NCBI GenBank assembly: GCA_030272155.1
Contig: CP126194.1
Span: 620,001-684,000 of the forward strand
Direction: 5' to 3'
DNA: 64,000 bases
From: Tetradesmus obliquus
Lineage: Eukaryota > Chlorophyta > Chlorophyceae > Sphaeropleales > Scenedesmaceae
Shown here: positions 23,731 through 34,300 of the stretch, in pieces
Position numbering within the stretch: position 1 is the stretch's first letter
How the letters are laid out: each line of letters begins with the position of its first letter
Made by a program: the position numbers and the translations under genes
The notes under the pieces: model-generated
Told to the model about the DNA's origin: nothing
The model's input: only the letters and a program-made list of their open reading frames with translations
The model's database searches: none

Positions 23731-24482
23731 CAGGCGGGCAGATGCATTTGTCAGCACCACATTACCACAATGTTTGTGCGCTGCGCTGAATTTGCACGCT
23801 GCGCAGCAGCATCCCTAACAGCCAGCACTGCAGCAAACATGAGGCATGTGAGCAGCTGTGGTGCGGATGCCTGTAGCGCTCACCAATGCAGACTGCCGTC
23901 ACCACTGTGTGTATGTTGATGTGGCGCAGGTAGCGATCCAGCTGCTTGCGCATGGCCTCTGTCTGTGTAGCACCCGGGTCGTCGTCATCCGCTTCCTGCG
24001 CTGCCGGCGCCCGTCCCTCCCTCTGCTGCTGCTGCTGGTGTGCTGTTTACGGATGCAGGTGCAGCTGAGTTACCGCTGGTACCCTGTTGCAGCCCTTCTG
24101 TCGCTGCAGCCGCTGCTGCGCCTGCTCCAGCTGACTGTGCCGGCGCGCCCTTGCTGCTGCTGCTGCCTCCTGCTGCGCTGCTGTTGGCGTCTGCGCTGCT
24201 AGCCTCATTTCTATCTATCACTGCCGCCAAGCTCAGCTGCGCCATCTGTTCAGTGAGGCTGTCGCCCTCTGCTGATGCAGCACGAGACAGCCGGCCAAAC
24301 TCCTCGATGATGATGCGCATGTGCAGCACCTGCAGCGGCGACAGCTGCATGCGCTGCGCAACCGCCTGCAGCGCACTGGGCGGCGCCATCTGCAGCTCGC
24401 CCGTGGCGTGGTAGCAGGCCGCAAAGTGGTAGTAGGGCTGCGGGTTGTGGTACATGGCAGCGTACACTGCAAGCCACCTGCA

Positions 24483-24514
<32 letters not shown>

Positions 24515-26186
24515 GGATGCAAGCAGTTGCAACACCAGACCCTTCAGACAAGGCAAGTGGGTGGACTACGCAGCAGCTACTGCAACAGCCAAGTGCAAAC
24601 AAGCATTGGCTGCCTTCCTGGGCAGGCACGCCACTCTTTGTTGCTGCTGCTGGGGTACATTGCTGGTATGCTCTCATACGTTGAATCACCATGATGGTAG
24701 TGCTAAGCATTGGCAAAGAGGGCTGAAGAGCAGCAGCTGCCCACTCATTGCTGGCACAGCGCCTACAGATTGCACGACGAAGAGCACAACCATCAGCATA
24801 ACTGGTGCTGTGCCATGCACCCAAATCCCTTTCGCATGGCTGCCAAAATCAAAAACATCCGCTGTCAGCAGCAGCACTCACTCATTGTCACCACCTCAGA
24901 CACAATGACGTTCAGCATGTGCGAAGCATTGCTGTAGATCTGTGACGCAACCGGGTCTGCCCCATGCGGGCTATCTGCAACAGGGTGCCCTGCCGCCGCC
25001 GCCGCCGCTGCTGCTGCATCACCAGCTGCAGCTGCATCCGCCAGGAACTCAGAGCCATTGGAAGGTGCAGAAGCAGCAGCATTGGCACTGCCAGCATCGC
25101 TGCGGCCACCACCACCACCGGCAGCAGCAGCAGCAGCAGCAGCACCAGCACCAGCAGCAGCTGTGACCGCCGGCCTGCCCTGCAGCTCCCATTGGCCAGC
25201 TCTAGCAGCACTGCCAGCTGGGGAAAGGTTGCTCTGCTCTGCTGCAGCCAGTCCTCAACAGTCGTGCCCTTCACCTGGAGTGTGCAGATGTGGCACACAT
25301 GCAAGGCGGTGAGCAGCGGTGGCTTAGTGCCACACGCAGGGCGCAGGGAAAAGAATAAGGCTGCACTATGGCTACCAGACAATGAAGTGTGGTGAGGTTG
25401 CAGTGTTATGCTGGTTGGGGGAGCGGCAGGTGGTGGTGTATGCTGCAGCAACACGCCGCCTCACAGGCAGGCAGGCAGTGATTAGTGACGCCTCAAGACA
25501 CGCACATGGTAACTGCACGCCTGTGGGACATATGATGACAGTATTCAAATGCGGCTCTTCATCCCGTCACATTGTCATCAAATACAGATCCATTGCCAAT
25601 GGCGGGTGCATCGCATTTCACTCCAGAGCTGTATGGGAGACTGCATCATCACCTGCATGATGTGCTGCAGCGTCGCTGCCGCCAGCCGGCTGTTGCCCCA
25701 GTTCTCGCCTGATGCTGCTGCTGCAGCACTAACCGTTGAAAACAACTGGGGATCTGTGGCTGCATGCTTGGTCAGCAGCTCCTGCTGTGCTGCAAGGATA
25801 TGCTCCAGCTCCTCTTGGCAGGCGATCGCCTCCACCAGAATCCGCAGCAAGCAGCAGCAGGTGGACAGCAAGCAGGGTTGCTGTGATCTGGAGCAGCTGA
25901 GGCTGTTGGAGGCTGGAAAGACTTGGGGTACTCCGTGGTAGGTGACGTCTTGCAGCACTGCGGCAACGCTCACCTTTTGACGCTCCTGCTCCCACAGTTT
26001 CTGCTGACGTGCTTTGCGCAGCGCATCCTGCTGCTGTGCAACCACCAAGTCAAGACGATTTATGGTTTGTGCGTAGTGGTCTGAGTTCTTGATGATCTTC
26101 TTCTGAACGGCAGGATCGCGAGAAGCAGCAGCAGACCCCTGGCCTCTGCTCGATCCTGCCCTTGTCTTCTTGCCGGCTTGTGGCAT
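22506..26186 (-). CDS. Unrecognised multi-exon gene, partly resolved
   Basis: Not recognised. Likely exons are 26186-25974, 25829-25653, one from 25274, one ending near 24860, one starting at 24477, one ending at 23884, then 23696-23655 and 22840-22506. The ends fit well: the first two join in phase, as do the last three. The middle is ambiguous because GC-rich Ala/Gly/Gln repeats stay open in several frames. Visible segments are a basic N-terminus (MPQAGKKTRAG), long helices (SDHYAQTINRLDLVVAQQQD, CQEELEHILAAQQELL), VEDWLQQSRATFPQLAVLLE, an aromatic helix (YAAMYHNPQPYYHFAACYHA), and a C-terminal helix (MIERSRMLLQQLQRWWQK). The helices with Ala-rich linkers suggest a scaffold or complex subunit, but no function is claimed. 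It could be two genes, splitting near 25300-25600. Confidence 0.5.
23103..23353. repeat. 26-bp minisatellite, nine units
   Basis: Units of gcacggctcagctgcatgca plus ctgaca begin at 23103, 23146, 23172, 23198, 23224, 23250, 23276, 23302 and 23328, with a partial unit after the first. Two unit types alternate in blocks (cggctc and cggcgc). Each unit holds the palindrome TGCATGCA. It lies in the proposed last intron of the surrounding - strand gene. Confidence 0.95.
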
Positions 26187-26781
26187 CGCGTCGTTCACTC
26201 AGACAACCCACTTTGCGTGCATTGCCTACGCTGACGCGATCTAGACCTAGAAAGGTCACGGTGATAAGTGCGCAGTGCACTGTCACGTCACTCTCATGGA
26301 GTGTAACCTCCAGATGACCCAACAGCATAAAATTGGTACAACGTGCAAGCAGGTCAATCATTGCAGGTATATCTGTATATCTGTGTCTGTATCATTGCAT
26401 GCAACATAATGCGTACTCACATAGCAAGAAGGGGACCAGCATGGCTACTTCAACTTCAGTGTTGTGGTGCTGCTGCTCCTCCTACTTGTTCTAGTATTAC
26501 CTGCATTAAAAGAAAACCTGGTCAGTGCCAGTCACGTGGTTACACGATCTGCTGCATTCCTGGACCTACAGCTGTTGCAATGCAGGCACCAACAAACATA
26601 CGCTCCCAGTAGTACCTCAGGTACTGAACACAGCTGAAAGTGCAGCAGCCAGGACAGCCCGCACACAGGGTTGTTTTGCACAGGGGTTCAACCACACATC
26701 GCAAAACGGCATTCATAGACCTTACCGACACACCAGCTTGATACCAGTTCCTAGTAGCTGCGTGACAATGACAGCACTGCG
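26187..26781. other. Spacer between two - strand genes
   Basis: About 600 bases. It holds the probable 3' UTR of the 26782-27744 gene and the promoter of the 22506-26186 gene. No exon is supported. Confidence 0.45.
26540..26544 (-). terminator. TGTAA polyadenylation signal
   Basis: On the - strand TGTAA lies 238 bases past the stop of the single-exon gene ending at 26782. Confidence 0.45.
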
Positions 26782-27744
26782 CTAGGCACTTTCACCAAGC
26801 TCAGTCTGCTTGGCCTGCTGCAGCCGCGCCTGCTGCCACAGCTGCTGGTATGCTTGCGTCACCTCGTCCCACCACCGCTCCTCCTGCTCATCATCAATCA
26901 CCGTTACAGCACCATCCTTCTGCTGGCTCTGCTGCTGGCTGGCTGCCGGCCTGCTCGCTGACCTGTCGGCGCGGTTCGCAGCATCCCGCTGCTGCTGCTC
27001 TGCTAAGAACGCCGCAAGCGCAGCAGACGTGTCTGCATCAAGCCTGGGCAGGCTGCGCAGCAGGCGTGTCCTGCGAGCAGGGCCCTCCTCCTCCATAGCC
27101 CACACATCTTCATCATCATCCTCGTCTACGCTAGCATTTATGCCGATGCTCATGAGCGCAGAGCGCACATCAGCCCACTCGTCCGGCCCAGCCCAGAACC
27201 CGTCCACGTCTGCATCTGCTGCAGCGCTGCCTGCCGCAGCGTGCGCTGCGCCTGCAGCTGCCACGGGGCTTGCAGGACGCTGGCGCAGCAGCAGCAGCAG
27301 GTCGCGCAGGCGCTCTGAGAGCTGCACGCCGGCATCGTCTGCCTCCAGCGGTTGCTGCTGCCGCAGGATGCCGACCACTAGCGCCAGCGAGTCAGCATTC
27401 AGCACTGTCATCTCATCCAGCATGGCCAGGCTGCTGCTGGCGTCCTCTTCCAGAGAGTCCAGTGGGGTGGTAACAGATGCTGCATCAGCGTCGCTGTCAG
27501 ACTGTGATGCGCTGAGGATGGTTGCTGCTGTCATGAGGCGGATCGCCTCTGGGTCTGCTTCAGTGGCAGCTGCTGCAGGAGAGGCCTGCTCTGGCAGCGC
27601 ACGCGCTGTCCGGGCTGCCAGGCGCCCATTGGGGAAGCGCCTGCTGTTACAGAGCTGCAGTCTGCTTGCTGCTGGTGGCTGCTGGCGAAGTGTGTCTGGC
27701 GCTTGGCAGTATGCCTGCAGCAGCATGTGGTGGACGGAAAACAT
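26782..27744 (-). CDS. Unrecognised intronless gene, acidic 320-residue protein
   Basis: One uninterrupted frame from an ATG at 27744 to a stop at 26782, unusual beside its intron-rich neighbours. The first ~60 residues are basic, Ala/Arg/Leu/Gln-rich and poor in acidic residues (MFSVHHMLLQAY, then SRRFPNGRLAARTARALPEQ), which suggests an organelle transit peptide. The rest is strongly acidic with Ala-rich helices: LDSLEEDASSSLAMLDEM, VDGFWAGPDEWADVRSALM, NASVDEDDDEDVWAMEEEG. The C-terminus is Gln- and Trp-rich (EERWWDEVTQAYQQLWQQAR). I know no family match. Ala/Gln codon use matches the neighbours, so transfer is not indicated. A soluble organelle protein is the best inference. Confidence 0.6.
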   Translation of the reverse strand: MFSVHHMLLQAYCQAPDTLRQQPPAASRLQLCNSRRFPNGRLAARTARALPEQASPAAAATEADPEAIRLMTAATILSASQSDSDADAASVTTPLDSLEEDASSSLAMLDEMTVLNADSLALVVGILRQQQPLEADDAGVQLSERLRDLLLLLRQRPASPVAAAGAAHAAAGSAAADADVDGFWAGPDEWADVRSALMSIGINASVDEDDDEDVWAMEEEGPARRTRLLRSLPRLDADTSAALAAFLAEQQQRDAANRADRSASRPAASQQQSQQKDGAVTVIDDEQEERWWDEVTQAYQQLWQQARLQQAKQTELGESA

Positions 27745-28514
27745 GCCACAGCAACTTCAGGCACGAGCAAGAGTTGAAACTTGCCCAAGCAACATCAGAC
27801 GTGCAGCTTCACCAGCCTAAGAGGAGCAGTGTCGTTGTCTTTAGACTACAGACATCCAGCTATTCTCCGCAAGTGGTGCCAACCTTGATCTCGCCAGGCC
27901 TAGCTGATCTGTCTCCAGGGCTAGAGCTGTAGCTGTGGCTCGGCACCAGCTTCACGCTAGAGTGCCTGACGGCCCACGTGGGAGCATGAGTGGTCATGAT
28001 GGGCAGTCTGAGATGCTGAGCCTTGCGCGGCAAACACTGTTCACTGCAGTTTGGCGATCCACCCCCAGCAGTGTACTGCACCGATGTCGAAGCTATCGTG
28101 GAGCACTCAAAAGCTGCTAAATATTATTAGATTGGCAGTGTTTCCCCTCAACACGTTGGAACAGCGTGCCAGCACGGATTTTGAATGCGGACTGACGTGG
28201 AGCTCCGATCGTGGGAGGCAACCGAGAGCATACCGCAATTGAATATAGAGGGCTATACTGGAAAATATGTTTGATTACTGTTGGACAGCCAGCGGATGTC
28301 TAACCGATCTGTCCTTCGATGGATTGATGTGACAGGTCTTGTGCGGAGCCATTGGCCTTGTAAACAACATACTGCAACGTGGTTGGATAATACGTCATCG
28401 ATCAAGCATAGAGCTTGCTGCTGTATCCTGTAACCACCAACTCAACTGGTTTGGCTGCTGTTGCTGCGACTGTCCTGCTAGCAGCGTGATCTGTTGCCGC
28501 ATCATCTGCTCGCC
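27745..28514. other. Divergent intergenic region
   Basis: About 770 bases between a - strand gene start and a + strand gene start. It must carry both promoters. No element or exon could be identified. Confidence 0.4.
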
Positions 28515-30703
28515 ATGGGTCTCTCTAAAGAACAAGTCCTTGACGTTCTCAAACAACATGGCGTTGAGTTTCAGGCCTATGATCACGCAGCGGTAATGAC
28601 CTGCGACGCACAGGCAAGGACATGCTCACACAGAAAGACAATTGAACTGCCCCAGCAAGCACTGGTAGCTCATTGAAGGTAGTACGTGCAGGTGGAAGCG
28701 CTGAAGGGCGTAGATGGGCTGGTCACCAAGAATCTGTTCCTGCGGGTGAGGCTGGCAACAGCAGGCCCAGCAGCAGTAGCAGCAGCAGCAGCACCAGCGC
28801 CAGTAGCTATGACAGCCCTCAGCAGAGCCAGTTGTGGAGACAAGCTTGCCTGAACTACACAAAACAGAGTTCACTGCGTTCCTGTGTAGAGAAGCTGCAG
28901 CCATTGAGCACTGCCTGCAATCAGTACTTGCAAGCTGGCGTGTTTGTGCTGTTTGCAGGACAAGAAGCGGCGGCAGTATCTGATCACAGCACTTCCTGAG
29001 ACCAAAGTGGACCTGAAGGGCAAGTGCAGCTGCTGTGCAGCTTTTATGGTTTACGTAGAGCAGCCACACAAGGCGCTCGTGTGCACAGTACAGCTGCAAT
29101 ATAACAGCGGCCTATGAATCAGCTGCTTGCCAAGTATTGTTGTGGCATGAGCATGCAGCGTGACCTCCTCATTGACGTGAATTTCAACTCAGCTTTATCC
29201 CTTTGCTTACAAGAAGCAGCTGTTTCCTGCTGCAGTGCTGTCTGCGCGGCTGGGGTGTGGCAAGGGTGGCCTGGCATGGGCGCCAGAGGAGCTGCTGGCT
29301 GAGTCGCTGCAGGTGCGCAGCAGACAGCTGTAGGACTGCTGCCACAGCTGCGGCTGGCGCCGCCTACACTGCGGCTGCGGCTGCTATAGCCGGACTCAGC
29401 GCCTAAGTTTGCAGCGGCAATATTGGCAGTAATTCCTGGTTGTTCGGTGGCACAGCACACATGCAGTACAGGCGACCACAGCGACAGGATGTGTAGAGCA
29501 CCATGTCATGCAGCAACTGGATCCCATGCCAAACACTGCTATTGCGCATGTGTCTCCTGGTGCTTGCAGGTGGAGCCAGGGTGCGTCACTCCGCTAGCTC
29601 TGGCCAACCAGGACTCCTGCAAGCACGTGCTGCTGCTGCTGGACCAAAAGCTGCAGGCGCCTGGCTGCAAGTTCTTTGTGCACCCGATTGTGAACACTGC
29701 CAGCGTGCTGCTGGCCGCAGCTGGGCTGGATGCCTTCATCAAGTGAGTGGCTGCGGCACAGCGGTGTGACTGCGCAGACACAGGAATCAGCACTGGGCTT
29801 CACAGGGTCTGCTGCTACCATGGTTTGTAAATGCAGCGCGTAGTTGGCTCACGGGTTTTGCCACAGCAGAGATCGTCATTTCCTGGGTGTTGTGTGCCGG
29901 GCTTACTGGTGGAGACTGTGACATGTCAAACACACTTTGCTGTTGCATCTGTTGCACCTGCCCGATGCTTGCAGGGGCATTGGCCGCACACCCATCTACG
30001 CTGACCTGGAGGCTGACCCAAAGATTGACAAGGACAACCCGCCAGACCTGAAGCAGTTTGCAGACACCATTGAGCCCCCACCAAAGGACGCTAACAATGG
30101 TGATGGCAGCAGCAGCCAGGTCAGCAGCGCCAGCAGCAGCCAGGTGAACCTGCCGGCAGCGGCAGCAAAGGCAACAGCGCCGGCAGCAGCTGCAGCAGCA
30201 GCTGGCAAGCAGAAGAAGGGCGCCGCCAAGGCAGCTGCTGGAGCGGCGAGTGCGAAGCAGTCAAATGCGGAGCACCACATAAAGCTCACGAACGTTGTGC
30301 AGCGAACAGACGACATTGTGGACATGGTGAGAGCTTGGCTGGGCAGCAGCTGCTGCACCACACTGCGCTTCGTCAATATCTCTTGCACGTAGTTTGTGCG
30401 TCGTGCATGGCTAGTTGCGGCACAGTCAGCGTGTTTTTACCTGTTACCAGGCTAAGATTGTCTGCCACTTGGTGCGCTGCTGACCTTGTTTGTGTGCTGC
30501 TCCTGGCTCCGGTGCTGCAGGTGGCTCAAGCACTGCTAGGCAAGCCAGCGGCAGAGGCTGCAGGCAGTGATGGCTATGCGCTGCGGCGGCTAAAGGCAGA
30601 TGTGCAGATGCAGCTGACAGCCTTCAAGAATGCCGCTTACACAGCAGGCTATGTAGCTGGCAAGGACGAAGTGGTTGCATACGCCACTCGGCGCTACGCA
30701 TGA
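28515..30703 (+). CDS. Prolyl-tRNA editing (YbaK/ProX, PRORSD1-type) protein with long C-terminal extension
   Basis: Family members deacylate mischarged tRNA, typically Ala-tRNA(Pro), in the cytosol or organelles. Exons 28515-28613, 28692-28745, 28959-29019, 29236-29312, 29570-29742, 29975-30326 and 30521-30703 join in phase into 332 residues. Residues 1-190 follow the family: LKQHGVEFQAYDHAAVMTCD, GLVTKNLFLRDKKRRQYLI, LSARLGCGKGGLAWAPEELL, CVTPLALANQD, FFVHPIVNTASVLL. The KNLFL lysine block and the HP-x-NTA block are both intact. Residues after ~195 are extra: a Ser/Ala/Lys-rich linker, then a helical tail (RRLKADVQMQLTAFKNAAYT) not found in ~170-residue homologues. Introns 1 and 3 appear to start with GC instead of GT; both restored frames match the family exactly. 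The start is the ATG at 28515 (gccATGG). Confidence 0.9.
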
Positions 30704-31321
30704 TCAGCTGCAGCTGCAGCACTGCTAGCATTGTCAGCAGAGCGTGCTGGCGGCCATGCCTTGAATGTCGTGTCAGTTGAGTTGTCTGAGCTTGGCACTG
30801 CAGCCATTAGCTGTTGACAACAAGACGGTGTAATCATCCTGTGTTTCAACTAGGGTTGTGGGTTTGAAAGCATGCTGTAGATCGTTGTTGCGACACAGTT
30901 CAGTCAATTGATTGAGTATGGTGTTTTCTACTAAAATTTTAGTTACTGGTTTGTGCGCTGACCCCATCTAGCTTTTGTTTGACGAGCAACGCGATTGAGG
31001 ATTATCGTGCGTAGGCCGGCTGGCCTCACCCAGGCAAAGAGTGCTGAACAAAATCATCTTTCCACCAAATATTTGGGGGCCGATCGTTGGAAGAAGTAGC
31101 TGAAATGGACTTTTGAAGGGTTGACATCTGCAAGTGGTTCTGCATGCCCAGGTTAAACGCTGTGCTGCCCGGTCACAGAGGCGAGCTATAAACAACAAAG
31201 AATAAGTGATTGCGGATGTCATGTTGGACCCAGGCCAAGCTATGAAGGGCTGGCAAGCAGCTGAGCCTGCAGCCAAACAGTAACACAGTAGCAGGCTATT
31301 GTACACAGCTATAGAGCTGTG
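30704..31321. other. Spacer between tRNA-editing gene and EF-hand/WD40 gene
   Basis: About 620 bases holding the 3' UTR of the former and the promoter of the latter. No further gene is seen. Confidence 0.45.
30829..30833 (+). terminator. TGTAA polyadenylation signal
   Basis: TGTAA 126 bases after the stop of the tRNA-editing gene. Confidence 0.6.
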
Positions 31322-34300
31322 ATGAAGCACAGCAGCGCTGCAGCCAAAGAAGATGAAAATTCTGCCAGGCGACGCAGTAGCCAGCCAGTCAGCAGTGCTC
31401 ATGGCTACGGTCGCAGGAGCAGCATGGCTCAGTCTGGGGGCGGGTCACCTGGTCGCAGGACAAGTGGACCTGGTGTGTGCCTGGCGAGCTATTCTCTGCA
31501 TGCACTCTCGCAGTGTCGCTCACCGTGTCTACTTCCATGATTTGCTTGACAGAAGTAGTGTGCTGCTAGCACGCAAAGAAAGTAATTAGTGCAGCTCTTG
31601 CAGTGTTGTGCTGCAATGAAGAACCAGTGTGCTGCTGCGTCTGCAGCAGAAGCACACTGTCAGCACGACCATGCTATCGCCGCACAACGTTGATGTGTGG
31701 GCGCAACCTGTTATGCAGGTGGCAACCTGTCCGACACCGTCAATCTTCAGGTGCTGCGGCACCTGGAGTCTGTCTTCAGGTGGGCTGTCTGGAGGCAGCA
31801 GCAGCGACAGCAGTTGAACAAGACTGTTCTGCACTGCAGTTGGTTGCTGTCACAGCACCATGCTATGCAGTGTACAGCGCAGTGGGCTGACAGCACCTCA
31901 GCACACAACCAGCTGTCCACAGCTTTGCGGGGGCCACTCCATCTTATATAACACATCAAGCGGACATAGAAAGGTTGCCCCAGGCTGGGACCAGTGGGCT
32001 TCACAGGCAGCATTAGGTGTTAGCCAAATCTCAACCCCTCACATTGCAGCAGGAGACCGCCAAAGACACAAGGCGGGACAGTAGCTGCACTTCTGCCGTC
32101 AGCACCATGCTTGGCTACTGCAGTGTGGTACTGCTGCTCGCAGGTCTGCTGATGCCAATGGCAGTGGCGAGCTGGACATGGAGGAGTTTGTGGCAGCATT
32201 CAAGGGTGAGCTGGGTGTTCACACTGGGCAAGGACCACATGCACTTGGTTGCAGCAGCAGCAGCAGCAGCAGCTTGCATGGTGCCATGGTAGCAGTCAAG
32301 GGTGTGTCAAGGCAGCAAGTTGAGCAGCAGCAGTTGCAGACTGCAGTGGACGCACGGAAGCAGCAGCAGTATGCATGCGCTGGCTGGGCCCAGCCCAAAC
32401 GCACTGCTCTTGGCATTTATTGACTGCGACTTCTATGGCTTCTTCCCTAGATCACCAACAGCAGTAATGATCAAGATGTCATGCTTCAGGCAATTTCCGC
32501 TGCTGCTTATGCCATGTGTGCTTTCAGGCGTGATCAGCACCCCAGAGGGCTCTGATGATGAAGCACTGCGCAAGCTGTTCATGCGCATCGACGCCAACTG
32601 CGACGCAACAGTGGGCTGGTGCGCTGCCGCTGCTGCTCTTGTGGCCTGGTGCACAGCAGCGGCTCTATCACCTGTCGCAAAGGCACTAATCTGTTGGATG
32701 TGTTAGCAATTGTCAGACCAGGGACAGGCTAGCAGCTGCACTTGAGCATGCCAGTTCTGCAGAATGGGTTCCGCTGTATCGCACACCAGCTCAATCCAGC
32801 GCCTCCGCATGCACGCTGTGCAGGGATGAGCTCAGCGCCTACTTGCTGCTTGAGAAGACCAACAGCAGCGGTGGTGCAGCAGCGCAGGGCCAGGCTGTGC
32901 CTGACGGCTCCAGTGGCCGCACCTTCAGCACTACCGGCCCGCCTGTGCTGCAGCCTGGCGTGGCGCACAGGGAACTGATCAGCAGCCTGATGCATGTGGA
33001 CACTGGCAACGGACCTGACAAGTGGTACAGGTGTGCGATGCTGTGTTGGTTGATGCAACAGCTGCATTTAAACTCTGCACCTCATCATGCATGTTGTTGT
33101 CCTGACCACCCACTTTCATGATGCTGTTTTGCCTTGAATGACATGATTGCCACTTTCCAACGGTCACAGTTTATTGCTTCGCACTTGTTGCATTGAATCT
33201 TAGCTCCTGCTGCGTATACGTCATTTCAAATGCAGCTGATGCACTGCCTGCTGTGTGTTGCATGTGCATGCCATGCTGCAGTGCTGGCAAGGATGGCACC
33301 GTGCGCGTCTGGAACGGCAAGGCAGGTGCAGGTGGCATGGGCAGTCACATAGCACATGTTTGTGCCTGTCCTGCAAGATGCAGCGTAGCCTTCATCACAG
33401 CCTGCGTGCTGATGCAGCTGCTCGTAATCAGCTTCAGGATACCTAGCTGCACATCCTGCTCTCCTTCACACACTCTGTGCATGGTGCTTGCTTGCTACGC
33501 AGGACTTATCACACCTGCGGACACTGCAGACGCCGCTGCAGTGCATCACCGCAGCCGCTTACCTGCCAGGCAGCAGCCTGCTGGCACTCGGCAGCTACAG
33601 CCCGAGCCTGCTGCTTGTCGATCCTGCAAGTGGAGAGCAGGCGGGCAGGCTGCCTGCTGCTGCTGGCAGTGCTGCACTCAGCCTGGCTGGCTGGCAGGAG
33701 GGTGGAGGTGGTGGGCTGGGGCTGGGGGGTGGGCGGGAGCAGCTGGCGGTGGGTGATGCTGATGGAGGCGTGTCCTTGATGGAGGTGCTGGCAGATGATG
33801 TGGTGAGTATGGCCATGGAAGTCAGTTGCACTGTGTTTTTTTATGTGTGCAAGCGTCTGGCGCTTGCAGGAATGCAGCGTGCGGGGGTTGAGGAGCAGCG
33901 GTTGTGCCAACCTGCAGAATCAACCGCAATGCGTCGTGATGTAGGTCCAGTTGATGAGATGCGAGCTGTGGCTGAGCATGTGTGTCTGGCCATGTCTTGC
34001 TGTTGCCAGTAGCGTGGCTAGTAGGCTGCTGCCTCACCCAGTGTGTGCTGCTGTCTCGCAGGCTGACAAGAAGAGCATCGACCGCTACCATGGCAGGCAG
34101 CTGTGGCGCTGCGTCAACCATCATGACTGGTGAGGCACCAAACACACCAGCAACACCGTGCTGCATGATGCAATCAGGACTGTTGCGAGGAAGTCGTGTT
34201 GACAGCCATGAGAGGGAGAGAGGGCTGTGTTGCAGTTGAATTGTTGCTAGCAGCCATTTACCGTGCACCTGCTATCAAAGCGATCATACACACCAGTGCT

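Noticed and set aside
26810-27820. 336-codon + strand frame opposite 26782-27744
   Set aside because: The + strand product is a Ser/Cys/Ala shadow. The - strand frame has an ATG start, a targeting-like N-terminus and acidic segments with normal amino-acid balance.
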